This document shows positions 6,312-14,284 of a stretch of 24,210 nucleotides of DNA, one piece after another. Origin of the DNA: Psychrobacter urativorans (GTDB lineage: Bacteria; Pseudomonadota; Gammaproteobacteria; Pseudomonadales; Moraxellaceae); the NCBI RefSeq assembly GCF_001298525.1, contig NZ_CP012709.1, forward strand, positions 1 through 24,210, read 5' to 3'. The position numbers and the translations under genes were made by a program. Below the pieces are notes generated by a model. It was given only the letters and a program-made list of their open reading frames with translations, made no database searches and was not told where the DNA came from. Position 1 is the first letter of the stretch. Each line of letters starts with the position of its first letter.

Positions 6312-7268
6312 TCACTCAGCCGCCCTCCTTTCCTTCAGCTCAGCTATTTTATAATAGACCACGCCCTTGTCATCTCTTAGAAAGGTATTGCTGTCCGCTC
6401 TCACGCACCAACTGATCACATCCGGCTTCTCTTTATTCACATCACAGGCAAAAACGGTCTTTGCACTGATAGCCTTATCAAAGGCCTGTTGCCAACCCAT
6501 CTCTAACTCATCGATGCCGCGCTGAAGCTCTGCTTGCTGGTGTCTCATCTCTGCAACCTCATCAAAGCTAGGCACATACCAGAAGACCAGTCCTACCACA
6601 CTCATCACCACTGCCGCCGTAGCCGCTGCCGCAGCGGCTGCAATTCTTTTAATGCTCATCGATTCAATCGACTTATAAATCTTGTCTAAGTCTTTATCAG
6701 CATCCTCTTTTACCTGTGCAATACGCGTTTTGGTTGCAGTCTCAAGCGTCTCAATATCTTTGATAATCTGCTCATGACCGGCTTGATACTGGCTGGTGAA
6801 TAGTGCAAGATTCGTGGCGCTAGTACTCAGCTTATCAGCAACCTCCTTTATGATACCCACCTGATCCTCTAGGCTCTTGTTTTTAGCCGTAACGACCGAC
6901 GTTACAGCGATATCCAACTGCTGTTTTATCTCGTTGATGAGTGCCTTAATCTTGTCATCATAGCGACTGGGCAGCTCATTTTTGGTAAAGGCGGTTACAG
7001 CCACCTGTAACTGCTCTAAAGTGAGCGCTTGATACTCACTCAACGACTGTGAGGTGACGCTTGCCGTACTGCTCAATTTTTTAATCGCTACCGTCACGTC
7101 ATATACCTGACGATCAATTTTATCGAGCGAGGTATTCAGACGATCCGCCACCACGTTATCGGCTTGCTCAATCAGCCCATTAAGCATGACAATAATTGGA
7201 CTTAACGTGGTAACTAGATTACGCAGCTCATCGTATAGATCTTGCTCATGGCTAACAGGTTTATTCAT
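6312..7268 (-). CDS. Membrane-anchored coiled-coil protein, putative mobilization accessory
   Basis: This is a 318-residue protein. Residues 1-205 are long amphipathic helices with no globular signature. An Ala-rich membrane segment covers 209-232 (IAAAAAAATAAVVMSVVGLV). The last 85 residues hold two cysteines (DVNKE and SWCVR regions) and may sit on the other side of the membrane. The gene starts 30 bases after the MobL stop, on the same strand, so the two are probably co-transcribed. That position, and the coiled coil with one membrane anchor, match MobB/MbeD-type accessory proteins that link a relaxosome to the cell envelope; direct homology is not certain. A weak GAG lies before ATG 7268. 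Confidence 0.65.
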   Translation of the reverse strand: MNKPVSHEQDLYDELRNLVTTLSPIIVMLNGLIEQADNVVADRLNTSLDKIDRQVYDVTVAIKKLSSTASVTSQSLSEYQALTLEQLQVAVTAFTKNELPSRYDDKIKALINEIKQQLDIAVTSVVTAKNKSLEDQVGIIKEVADKLSTSATNLALFTSQYQAGHEQIIKDIETLETATKTRIAQVKEDADKDLDKIYKSIESMSIKRIAAAAAAATAAVVMSVVGLVFWYVPSFDEVAEMRHQQAELQRGIDELEMGWQQAFDKAISAKTVFACDVNKEKPDVISWCVRADSNTFLRDDKGVVYYKIAELKERRAAE

Positions 7269-7298
7269 GATATAGACTCATTATGATCATAGTCGCCG

Positions 7299-9932
7299 CT
7301 AAAATGGGCGAGGTGAGGAGTAACGGCGCGCTTGCGCATGCAGCGTGTTCTCTATCTCTAGTACTTGTACCACCAAGGTTTGCGTTAAGTTTTGCGCGCC
7401 GCTACGGATTTCAGGAACTTGCTCAAAGCGCGCATTCAGCTCGTTTAGGGTTTCAATTTTACGGGGGTCGTCAGGCATCTTATCAAGCGCTTGCCGTAGT
7501 GTCTGAGTCGACTGCGCAACGTCTATCGCCATGCGTTTGGCCTCCGTATCGCGTAAGTTTTTTTGCAGGGACGTCAAGCTATCAGTTTGCGTGAGTGTTT
7601 CGAGAATAAAGGCTTCAGCCGCTAATTTTTCCGCCGCTGCAATCACCGTCGCTGCCGTCTCAATGGCTTTAAAATCCATGGCATCAACACGGGCGTTCAC
7701 CTGCACCAGCAGATCATCAAATCTATCCCGATACTGCGCGGTCTCAGTAATTCGCGCTTGCTCAAGTGCTGCCTGTTGCCGCTCTTTTTCCAGTTGTGCT
7801 TGCCGCCTCTTTTCTTCCTCTGCGCGCTCACGCTTGGCTTTTTTCTCACGTTCCGCTTGTTCATGCGCCTTGATCAGCTGCTGATGGAGCGCCATGGTTC
7901 GGGTACGCCACTCAGTTAGCCGGTCTGCATTTAATTGTGTGGTCTTAGTGCTAGTGATCTCATCATGTAGTTCATCATCTTGCGCAATCACTGCCTCACT
8001 TTTATCCAGTAACTCACGGCGCTGCTCATAAAACGGTGACAATCGTTGGTAGGTTTTTTCACTGGTCGTGATTTGCTGCTTTAACTGTTTGATGTCGTTA
8101 TCATTGACCGTTTTAAACACCTGCACCTCAGATACCAGCGCCGTCAACCGATTCTCAGCTTCAGCATTGATCTCTATTGCTTTTAACGCGCTAAGCGCCT
8201 CACGTTCTTGCTCAAGCGACTTAATCTGATCCACATCAAGATCAGCAAACGCCGCAAATTTATGATAGGTCTCCATATTGTTGGTGACGTCTATTGCTTG
8301 CAAATCCTCAAACGCCTCGCGCCAGTGGCGCTGTAGCTCGGTTTTTTCAATATCAATCCAATCAAGCGCCTTAAAATCAGTCTCTAGTGCTGCCAGCTGC
8401 GTGATAAACGGCTTTTGCGTCACTTTAAGCGCCTTGTACTCTGTCATGACCTTGTTGTTGAGGGGCACCAGCGTATCCAGTACTTTTTTATTGTCTCGCA
8501 CCCTGCTATCAATCTGTTCCAGCTGATCTTGAAGGTGATTCACGCTACGGCTGGTTTGTAGCGTGTTATTTTCTCTAAACTGCTCAACCAACCCTAACGC
8601 TGCATCCAAGGCGTGGCTTTCGTCTTGCGTGTGCACCTGCCGTGCAAGCGCCCTCATTTTTTCTTGCGCAGCCTGATAATCCTGTCCCACCTCTTGGCCA
8701 TAACCTGGCAGATTTTCGGTATTTTTTAAAATAGTGATGGTCTGTTTAGCTTGGTGCGCCAACTCCTCATCCAGCTTATTGATCGTCGACAACAGTGCAC
8801 TACGCGCCATCTTTTTTTGCTGTTCAATATCATCCGATAGCGCTAACAAACGTGCCACGGCCTTGGCATTATCCGCGTCAATATCACAAGGGCTAGGCTC
8901 AAGCTCAAGCTCAGGCTCAGCTGCTGGACTGACCAAACGAATCTGACTCAGATCAATGCGCGCAAAGGGTTTGCGTTTTTTATAGTGTACTGGCTTGCCA
9001 TTGACCGTTTGTACATTGTATTCTAAATCGATGCGCCCACTGTCGTTGTAGTCAATCACCAAACCGCTTTGTTCGATATAGGCATTGATCTCATCAATCG
9101 TCTCGTTATACTCATTGATCAGGGACCGATTGCCTTTCAGCACATCTTTGTACAAAGACTTACCCAGCTTCATCTTTGGTAAACGATTGATACCTTGCTC
9201 ACGATACGATTTTTCAGTAATGGCCTTATTCTCAGGCAAGCGCTCATTGGCCAATTCTGCCCATAATGTCCGAATATACTTCAGTTCATCCCCACGCCCA
9301 TTCAACCCCTTTGATAAGCGCTCAGTGGTCGACCACTGCGACCAATTCTTACGCTTCGATAAACCATAACCATGCTCCCCATCCGCCAATATTTCTCGGC
9401 TTGATAGCAAAATATGCGCATGGAAGTTATTAGTGGTCAGCTCCGCCACCTGACCATCTTGCTTATGTTGCACGTGGCTATGTGGTCGATGTATCGCGAC
9501 ATCTACCAACACGTTATAACGATCAGATAAGGTTTGGCTATAGGTTTCAACCAGCTCAATCCGCTGTTCAGCACCAATCCCCTCTGGAAACATCACATCA
9601 ATCTCAGTGCCAAACTGGGCATTTTTTCGGGTTTCAACCTGCTCGATAGCATTCCAAAACCCCTCCCGTGTTACCACAAGGTTTCCGGCAATAGCAGGGG
9701 TAATCAGCGCCGTATGCACCAAATTAGGTTCAATAACTTTCGTGTAGGTCTCTCCACGACTGTCTTTCAATTGCAAGGTGCTGTCTTTCGTTTTACTCGT
9801 ATAATCATGCACCACCCCAGTTAGTTTACTGATCAACTTTGATCCTGAGTTATAAGCAGACTTCGCCACTACACTATGATTTTTAGCCTTGCTAATGGCG
9901 GTCACGGAGAGATGAAACCCTTGGTTATTCAT
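7299..9932 (-). CDS. mobL: MobA/MobL-family relaxase
   Basis: This 877-residue conjugative relaxase nicks oriT and pilots the strand during mobilization. Start ATG 9932 (TTGGAATAATTGCG before it) was chosen over the longer frame, which would run through the G-tracts of oriT. The relaxase domain is about residues 1-215: active-site Tyr27 in SAYNSG, and a metal-binding histidine cluster at AIHRPHSH (147-153) and NFHAHILLSSRE (169-180). The remaining roughly 600 residues are long charged helices, including an Arg/Glu/Lys-rich stretch near 700-745. No primase domain is visible, unlike RSF1010 MobA. Divergent from the small gene at 10194 across the oriT-like region; followed closely by the coiled-coil gene at 6312. 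No type IV secretion genes are present, so the plasmid is mobilizable, not self-transmissible. Confidence 0.9.
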   Translation of the reverse strand: MNNQGFHLSVTAISKAKNHSVVAKSAYNSGSKLISKLTGVVHDYTSKTKDSTLQLKDSRGETYTKVIEPNLVHTALITPAIAGNLVVTREGFWNAIEQVETRKNAQFGTEIDVMFPEGIGAEQRIELVETYSQTLSDRYNVLVDVAIHRPHSHVQHKQDGQVAELTTNNFHAHILLSSREILADGEHGYGLSKRKNWSQWSTTERLSKGLNGRGDELKYIRTLWAELANERLPENKAITEKSYREQGINRLPKMKLGKSLYKDVLKGNRSLINEYNETIDEINAYIEQSGLVIDYNDSGRIDLEYNVQTVNGKPVHYKKRKPFARIDLSQIRLVSPAAEPELELEPSPCDIDADNAKAVARLLALSDDIEQQKKMARSALLSTINKLDEELAHQAKQTITILKNTENLPGYGQEVGQDYQAAQEKMRALARQVHTQDESHALDAALGLVEQFRENNTLQTSRSVNHLQDQLEQIDSRVRDNKKVLDTLVPLNNKVMTEYKALKVTQKPFITQLAALETDFKALDWIDIEKTELQRHWREAFEDLQAIDVTNNMETYHKFAAFADLDVDQIKSLEQEREALSALKAIEINAEAENRLTALVSEVQVFKTVNDNDIKQLKQQITTSEKTYQRLSPFYEQRRELLDKSEAVIAQDDELHDEITSTKTTQLNADRLTEWRTRTMALHQQLIKAHEQAEREKKAKRERAEEEKRRQAQLEKERQQAALEQARITETAQYRDRFDDLLVQVNARVDAMDFKAIETAATVIAAAEKLAAEAFILETLTQTDSLTSLQKNLRDTEAKRMAIDVAQSTQTLRQALDKMPDDPRKIETLNELNARFEQVPEIRSGAQNLTQTLVVQVLEIENTLHAQARRYSSPRPF

Positions 9933-9964
9933 CGCAATTATTCCAATATAATAAGCCGGTTTTT

Positions 9965-10055
9965 GGGGGGGGTTGTAGGGGGTTTTCTCCCCCTGCCGGA
10001 CGACGGAGTTCCAGTGAAAAATAGTCCCCCTTGTGGGGATTTTTACTGGAACTCC
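9965..10055. other. G/C-tract and long hairpin upstream of mobL, oriT component
   Basis: A run of eight G, then GGGGG and CCCCC tracts (9965-9993), is followed by a 51-base hairpin. Its outer arms are GGAGTTCCAGT (10005-10015) and ACTGGAACTCC (10045-10055), with inner pairing AAAAAT/ATTTTT and CCCC/GGGG. It lies just upstream of the relaxase start, where oriT or a relaxosome-binding structure is expected. A transcription attenuator for mobL is the alternative. Confidence 0.55.
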
Positions 10056-10066
10056 TAAGTTCACTA

Positions 10067-10096
10067 TTAACCGAAGGTTAAAATACTACTGCGCCC
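10067..10096 (+). other. Candidate nic region of oriT (MOBQ-like)
   Basis: A small hairpin TTAACC-GAA-GGTTAA (10067-10081) is followed ten bases later by TGCGCCC (10090-10096). RSF1010-type origins have the same order: an inverted repeat, a short spacer, then nicking within TG^CGCCC. The nick would fall between 10091 and 10092. The position between the divergent mob genes fits. The resemblance is short, so this remains a candidate. Confidence 0.5.
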
Positions 10097-10193
10097 ACGA
10101 AAAAACGTAGTCTGGTGTATTTTGCCACCTTGCATCACCACCATCTTGTTGCTAGGATTGACTCTAGCATAGTTAACTAAAAAGGGTAAGCAA

Positions 10194-10505
10194 ATGTCAA
10201 TAATATCAGATGATTTATTCGCGGTTAAGATGAAACAACTGCAAGCACTTAAGAATGAGATCAATCAAGACAAGGAGGAATTATATAAGGTGATGGGTGA
10301 ATGGTTAGCCAATGCCCTAGGAGATAATGATAACAATGAACTGCAAGCAATTTTTTTAGATAGTCATGACAATCCCAAATATCTACGCTTGAAGAAACAT
10401 CGTGATCTATTGGAAACGGTTGCGAACAAGTTAAATAAATTAGAGAGTGAGACAAAGGTAGTATCTAGTGGTTTTACCCCACCAAAAAGTGCGGAAAGTA
10501 ATTAA
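10194..10505 (+). CDS. Small helical protein in the mobC position
   Basis: This is a 103-residue soluble helical protein. It starts at ATG 10194 after AAGGGTAAGC and is transcribed away from mobL across the oriT-like region. In MOBQ plasmids a roughly 90-100-residue MobC with this orientation opens the DNA at oriT for the relaxase; size and place fit, but I see no diagnostic motif. Features are a coiled-coil-like N-terminus (MKQLQALKNEINQDKEELYK), LRLKKHRDLLE in the middle and a Ser/Pro-rich end. A role as relaxosome accessory is an inference from context. Confidence 0.65.
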   Translation: MSIISDDLFAVKMKQLQALKNEINQDKEELYKVMGEWLANALGDNDNNELQAIFLDSHDNPKYLRLKKHRDLLETVANKLNKLESETKVVSSGFTPPKSAESN

Positions 10506-11035
10506 GACAATTTGCTCTTCGATAACGAAAGTGAAGATAAGTCAGTGTAATAAAAGGTCTATGTCTTGATTCACTGCAAAATATCTTGTTTTTCAGGAAT
10601 TATCTAGATATCACTTTTTACAGCCGAATAAACAATAATTTAAGCCTTATCTAAAATAATGATTAGAGATATAACTGATAGATAGCATTTAGCGCCGTTT
10701 AAAAGTAGCTACAAGGCTTTTAAATATCATTTAGCTACGTTTCCTTATCTAGATACCTTTAGAGCTATTAGAGAGTGATTTAGAGAGTATTAGGTTTTAT
10801 CAATGAGAACTATTAATACAAATATTAGTATTTCGATTTTTGTATGCAGTCAGAAGTTCTTTTTTAGGTGTCTTTTTTATCCTACAACACGAAATAAAAA
10901 TTTGAAATAGCTTTTAATTTTAGCTCCTAAACTTCTTTTTCTTTTCAGTATTTAAGACAAAAATATATTTTTTACTTTTAAAGGCTTTTAAATACTTTTA
11001 GCCAGCCGGGAGACCTTAGCAGTAAAGGGCTGTAC
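10506..11035. other. AT-rich replication-origin upstream region
   Basis: This non-coding, AT-rich stretch precedes the iterons and is probably the strand-opening part of the origin. It contains an exact 14-base direct repeat AAGGCTTTTAAATA (10713-10726 and 10981-10994). It also has a pair of TTAGAGAGT boxes 12 bases apart (10768-10776 and 10780-10788) and several A/T runs. No consensus DnaA box (TTATNCACA) was found by eye on either strand. Confidence 0.55.
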
Positions 11036-11040
11036 GCTTC

Positions 11041-11135
11041 ATTATGCTAGTTTTGTCCCGCATTATGCTAGTTTTGTCCCGCATTATGCTAGTTTTGTCC
11101 CGTATAAATGCTAGTTTTGTCCCGCATTATGCTAG
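11041..11135 (+). repeat. Iterons of the RepB origin (4 full copies plus one partial)
   Basis: The core ATGCTAGTTTTGTCCCG recurs at 21-21-21-22-base spacing (copies starting 11041, 11062, 11083, 11104), and a partial copy ATTATGCTAG begins at 11126. The copies are almost identical; the fourth has ATAAATG instead of ATTATG. Directly repeated 21-22-mers before a Rep_3 gene are the standard binding sites of the initiator and set copy number. Confidence 0.92.
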
Positions 11136-11165
11136 ATTGATATTATGACTAGCTTATTAATTATG

Positions 11166-11192
11166 CTAGTATATATAAACTACTAGTATAAT
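11166..11192 (+). promoter_or_regulatory. Paired CTAGTATA boxes before repB, likely operator
   Basis: CTAGTATA is present twice (11166-11173 and 11183-11190), 17 bases apart. It shares CTAG with the iteron core and comes just before the GAGG ribosome site of repB. Such half-iterons are where Rep dimers usually repress their own gene. A perfect TATAAT (11187-11192) lies too close to the start codon to be its -10 unless the transcript is nearly leaderless. Confidence 0.5.
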
Positions 11193-11201
11193 GAGGTTGA
11201 T

Positions 11202-12155
11202 ATGAGCAATGATGTCGAGTTGTACGAAAAGAAATATCCTGAAAAATGGATTGTTATGCAAAATACAATTACTCAAGCTTTTAGAGAAATGTCGATTGAT
11301 GAGAAGCGCATCATTATTTTAGCAAGCCCATTAGTCAGAATTAGTAATGCTACTGAAAAAACACCTATAGATATTACAGCTTCTGAATTTGCTAAGCTGA
11401 GTGAAATAGATACAAACTCAGCTTATAAGCAGATGAAGACGGCTAGCAGAAAATTAATGAAGCGTACATTTATTTATGAGGACAAGGATGGTGACGATAC
11501 CGAAGTTCAATGGGTCATCCGGTCAAAATATGCAAATGGCTATATATCAATGCATTTTACAGATGAAGTAATCTATCTGCTTCAAGTATTTAATAGTTTC
11601 AATCCTTATACAAAATATTTAAAAGATGATGTTTTAAGCCTTAAGTTGAGTTATTCAATAGATTTATACCATTTAGCGAAGAAGCATGAGGCAATGGGTG
11701 GATTCTCAATGACGTTAGATGAATATAGGCAGGAGCTTGGCACCCCCAAATCTTATGCACGTATTAATAATTTAAAAGAGAACGCAGTTGATGGACCGAT
11801 AAAAGAAATTAACGGGAAAACTGACATCGACATCTCTTATGAAAACATCAAACGTGGACGCACGGTTGTGGGCTTAAAATTCACTGTAAAAGCCAAGCCT
11901 AAAAGTAAAGGGCTCGAAAGTTTAAATCAAAATGATGAGAGCAGAGAGATACCGTCTTTAACCATCAAGCAGATTGATCGCTTTGCACCATTACTCGCCA
12001 ATTACTCGCCATTTGGCAGTCATGCACCTTCAGGTAAAAGTACGCAAGAAGTGATTAGTTGGTTGCATACTCAATTAAGAGATGAGGCTTTTTTAAAGAC
12101 GCACAAAAAGCACTTACTGGCGGTAGGCTACACCCATCCTAAGCAGTCGTCATAG
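11202..12155 (+). CDS. repB: Rep_3-family replication initiator (RepB/RepM-like)
   Basis: This 317-residue initiator has two winged-helix domains of the Rep_3 (PF01051) type. It binds the iterons just upstream and recruits the host replisome for theta replication. Domain 1 covers about 15-130: FREMSIDEKRIIILASPLV, the SEFAKLSEIDTNSAYKQMK helix-turn-helix and SKYANGYISMHFTDEV. Domain 2 covers about 140-235, with LSYSIDLYHLAKKHE, LGTPKSYARINNLKEN and the family hallmark RTVVGLKFTV. The C-terminal 80 residues, a second helical part with SWLHTQL, match Moraxellaceae RepM-like proteins. GAGG lies 4 bases before ATG 11202. Length and motifs are complete. Confidence 0.93.
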   Translation: MSNDVELYEKKYPEKWIVMQNTITQAFREMSIDEKRIIILASPLVRISNATEKTPIDITASEFAKLSEIDTNSAYKQMKTASRKLMKRTFIYEDKDGDDTEVQWVIRSKYANGYISMHFTDEVIYLLQVFNSFNPYTKYLKDDVLSLKLSYSIDLYHLAKKHEAMGGFSMTLDEYRQELGTPKSYARINNLKENAVDGPIKEINGKTDIDISYENIKRGRTVVGLKFTVKAKPKSKGLESLNQNDESREIPSLTIKQIDRFAPLLANYSPFGSHAPSGKSTQEVISWLHTQLRDEAFLKTHKKHLLAVGYTHPKQSS

Positions 12156-12239
12156 AATAAAGCAATTGAATGAGTAAGATAGCATCAGCTGTACGATTGG
12201 CTTATAGTAGAAGTACTTACATAAACAAAAAGTGATGCC

Positions 12240-12473
12240 ATGACCACTACCAATTATAATATCCGACTTGAACAGGAACTCAAAGACAGTGCTTTCTCTG
12301 TGTTTGAAAGCTATGGTTTAACACCGTCTCAGGCGATTAAATTATTCCTCACGCAAGTGGCGCAGACCAATACAGTGCCGCTATCTTTTGACTATCAAGC
12401 AAGGGCTAACGTCAAGACGCTAGATGAGGCGCTAGAAACCAAAGCTGTCATGAACACTGTCGTCAGCCAATAG
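12240..12473 (+). CDS. RelB/DinJ-family antitoxin, no toxin beside it
   Basis: This 77-residue protein has the ribbon-helix-helix start of the family (TNYNIRLEQELKDSAFSVFESYGLTPSQAIKLFLTQVA, shown here only in part: IRLEQELKDSAF at 8-19 and GLTPSQAIKLFL at 26-37). Such proteins neutralise YafQ/RelE toxins and repress their own promoter. The next 120 bases hold no toxin frame, and the following gene is a HigB-type toxin with its own HigA. It is therefore an orphan antitoxin: either a relic, an anti-addiction gene, or a regulator of repB, which ends 84 bases upstream on the same strand. The ribosome site is weak. Confidence 0.82.
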   Translation: MTTTNYNIRLEQELKDSAFSVFESYGLTPSQAIKLFLTQVAQTNTVPLSFDYQARANVKTLDEALETKAVMNTVVSQ

Positions 12474-12551
12474 ACATTTAGCCGATCATAATGTGATAAG
12501 CCAGCAACACGACGCACTAAAGCCGCTCATTCTAATTGCAGACTGTCGCGA

Positions 12552-12594
12552 TTAACTGTATTATATAGACTGTAATCTATATATCGGTTTTTAT
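12552..12594 (+). promoter_or_regulatory. higBA promoter/operator palindrome
   Basis: Eight-base arms TATATAGA (12562-12569) and TCTATATA (12576-12583) flank a 6-base centre, 12 bases before the higB start. TTAACT (12552-12557) is a possible -35 at promoter distance. HigA-type antitoxins repress through such dyads. No clear ribosome site lies between the dyad and ATG 12595. Confidence 0.55.
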
Positions 12595-12942
12595 ATGTGG
12601 ACTGTCATCACAACAGAGCTGTTCAACCAATGGTTTGATCAGCAAGACGAATCAACGCAAGAAAAAGTGCTGGCAGCTTTGGTGGTTTTAGAACAGCAAG
12701 GCCCAAGCTTAGGTCGTCCTTTAGTGGATACGGTGTATGATTCAAAATTTACCAACATGAAAGAGTTACGTGTTCAGCACCGAGGTAAACCACTCAGAGC
12801 CTTTTTTGCCTTTGATCCAAAGCGACAAGCGATTGTGCTTTGTATCGGTGATAAGGGTAATAAAAAGCGTTTTTATAAAGAAATGCTAGCCACTGCAGAC
12901 CAGCAGTATGAGTGTCATCTTAAAACCTTAGGAGATCTATAA
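12595..12942 (+). CDS. higB: HigB-type toxin (RelE/Gp49-like mRNA interferase)
   Basis: This 115-residue toxin of the RelE/HigB superfamily should cleave mRNA on the ribosome. Motifs are FNQWFDQQD near the start, GPSLGRPLVDTVYDSKFTNM (about 42-61), the ELRVQHRGKPLRAFFAFDP strand (63-81) with the conserved basic residues, and GDKGNKKRFYKEML near the C-terminus. The toxin gene comes first and its stop is one base before the antitoxin gene, the order typical of HigBA and opposite to RelBE. A palindrome upstream is the likely operator. The pair resembles HigBA2-type systems common on Moraxellaceae plasmids. It is complete and presumably active in plasmid maintenance. Confidence 0.9.
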   Translation: MWTVITTELFNQWFDQQDESTQEKVLAALVVLEQQGPSLGRPLVDTVYDSKFTNMKELRVQHRGKPLRAFFAFDPKRQAIVLCIGDKGNKKRFYKEMLATADQQYECHLKTLGDL

Positions 12943-12943
12943 C

Positions 12944-13246
12944 ATGACTAAGACCCTACAAGAGATGTTAGCTGACCGCTCTTTAGATAGCCGAGCTCGT
13001 ATTCAACAACTGGCAGAGCAGCTGCTTTTAGAAAACCAGCTGTCTCGTATCCGTGAAGAGCTAGAGATTTCTCAACAAGAGCTTGCTCAAACCATGGGTA
13101 TTAAGCAGCCTTCATTGTCTGCTATAGAAAATCGCGGCAATGATCTTAAAATATCGACCATGAAAAAATATGTTGAGGCGATGGGTGGTAAGCTTCGTAT
13201 CGACGTTGAGCTGCCAACAGGGAAGCACATTGGCTTTAATGTGTGA
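12944..13246 (+). CDS. higA: HigA-type antitoxin (XRE helix-turn-helix)
   Basis: This 100-residue antitoxin has an XRE/Cro helix-turn-helix at about 40-66 (ISQQELAQTMGIKQPSLSAI). Its N-terminal helical part is likely to contact the toxin, and the C-terminus (GGKLRIDVELPTGKHI) is typical of HigA relatives. AGGAG lies 10 bases before ATG 12944, inside the end of higB, which couples translation of the two. A terminator follows at 13277. Confidence 0.92.
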   Translation: MTKTLQEMLADRSLDSRARIQQLAEQLLLENQLSRIREELEISQQELAQTMGIKQPSLSAIENRGNDLKISTMKKYVEAMGGKLRIDVELPTGKHIGFNV

Positions 13247-13276
13247 TAGTGAACTTAAGTGACTCAAGCGCTAATG

Positions 13277-13304
13277 AGCCACCCTTATTATAGGTGGCTT
13301 TTTT
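13277..13304 (+). terminator. Terminator of higBA
   Basis: AGCCACC (13277-13283) pairs with GGTGGCT (13293-13299) over a 9-base loop, followed by six T (13299-13304). It lies 30 bases after the higA stop. Confidence 0.88.
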
Positions 13305-13472
13305 GTTATTCAGAATGGTCGTGTGATAAGAGTTGATTAACCAGTCATACAATTTCAATAGGATCTGAGGTATTCATATCAATCAGGACTTACTTGAGCA
13401 ATTATGAATAAGCCATTTTGCATAGGAGTGATTATTAGTGTAATAAAACGATTATTTTTGGTTGTTTTTGCA

Positions 13473-14093
13473 TTATATTAATTTTAACTCTTTCGACACC
13501 ACCGCAATCAGCTGCCGTGAGCAGTGCGCCGTTCTTTGGATATCAGTATAGCTGTGACCGGCTTTGAGTAAACTGGCAATAATCTTACGTTTCTCAACAT
13601 CCTTTCGACGACCTAAATATTTACCTTCCGCTTTAGCCCTGATAATCCCCTCTTGTTGGCGACGACGACGGTCTTCATAATCCTTTCGAGCAATGGCTGC
13701 GAGCATATCCAGCAACATGGCATTAATGGCTTGCAGCATACTACTCATAAATTCTGTATTGTCCTCAGATTGAAAGGCCATATAAGACGTTGGCAGCTCT
13801 TTTGAGACCACAGACAGCTTTTTCTCTGACAGCATTCGCTTTAAAGTATCCCAATCGGCTGGATTTAAGCGTGCAAGGCGGTCTATTTGTTCCACTAAGA
13901 TAATATCACCCTCATGGGCATCCTCAATCAATTGCATCAGTTGTGGGCGTAACAGCGTTGCTCCTGATTCATTCTCTATATAAAATGCAGCAATCTTATG
14001 ATGATGCTCTTTTGCAAATACCACTAACTCTGCTCTGGCTCGTTTGGCATCTTGTTCTTTGGTTGAGGCTCTGAGATACGCTCGAATAAACAT
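13473..14093 (-). CDS. Serine recombinase (resolvase/invertase)
   Basis: This 206-residue small serine recombinase likely resolves plasmid multimers. The start at ATG 14093 has AGGA five bases upstream; the ATG six bases earlier has no room for a site. Nucleophile Ser10 is in RAYLRASTKEQ. VEQIDRLARL (68-76) carries the conserved Arg residues, followed by the long E-helix (about 110-140) and a C-terminal helix-turn-helix (about 165-200: GHSYTDIQRTAHCSRQLI). Length is normal for a Tn3-type resolvase. No transposase is present, so it is a stand-alone plasmid resolvase. The upstream AT-rich stretch with AATATAA/TTATATT (14112-14129) may be part of its res site. Confidence 0.9.
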   Translation of the reverse strand: MFIRAYLRASTKEQDAKRARAELVVFAKEHHHKIAAFYIENESGATLLRPQLMQLIEDAHEGDIILVEQIDRLARLNPADWDTLKRMLSEKKLSVVSKELPTSYMAFQSEDNTEFMSSMLQAINAMLLDMLAAIARKDYEDRRRRQQEGIIRAKAEGKYLGRRKDVEKRKIIASLLKAGHSYTDIQRTAHCSRQLIAVVSKELKLI

Positions 14094-14230
14094 AACCATC
14101 CTAATAGGTCTAATATAAGTGGTTATATTATATCAGTCTTATTTAGATGGTCTATAAATTAGTTTAGAAGAGGTTGTAGGTGGTCTTGGTGGGGTATACT
14201 CAACTTTGGACTGTGACCGCATAAGATATC

Positions 14231-14261
14231 AAAAAAAAGCACTTCTCGTTGATAGAAGCGC
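14231..14261 (-). terminator. Terminator of the methionine aminopeptidase gene
   Basis: On the minus strand GCGCTTCT pairs with AGAAGTGC (14261-14254 and 14246-14239, one G-U) and is followed by eight T (14238-14231). It lies 24 bases after the map stop. Confidence 0.85.
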
Positions 14262-14284
14262 CTTATCAGATAGCCTTTCAAATA

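Noticed and set aside
9933..10064. Longer N-terminus of the relaxase
   Set aside because: It would translate the G-tracts and half of the oriT hairpin. The Met at 9932 has a ribosome site and gives the canonical start of the relaxase domain.
10067..10264. Minus-strand 65-codon frame in the oriT region
   Set aside because: It runs through the nic-like hairpin, overlaps the divergent gene at 10194 and has no recognisable product.
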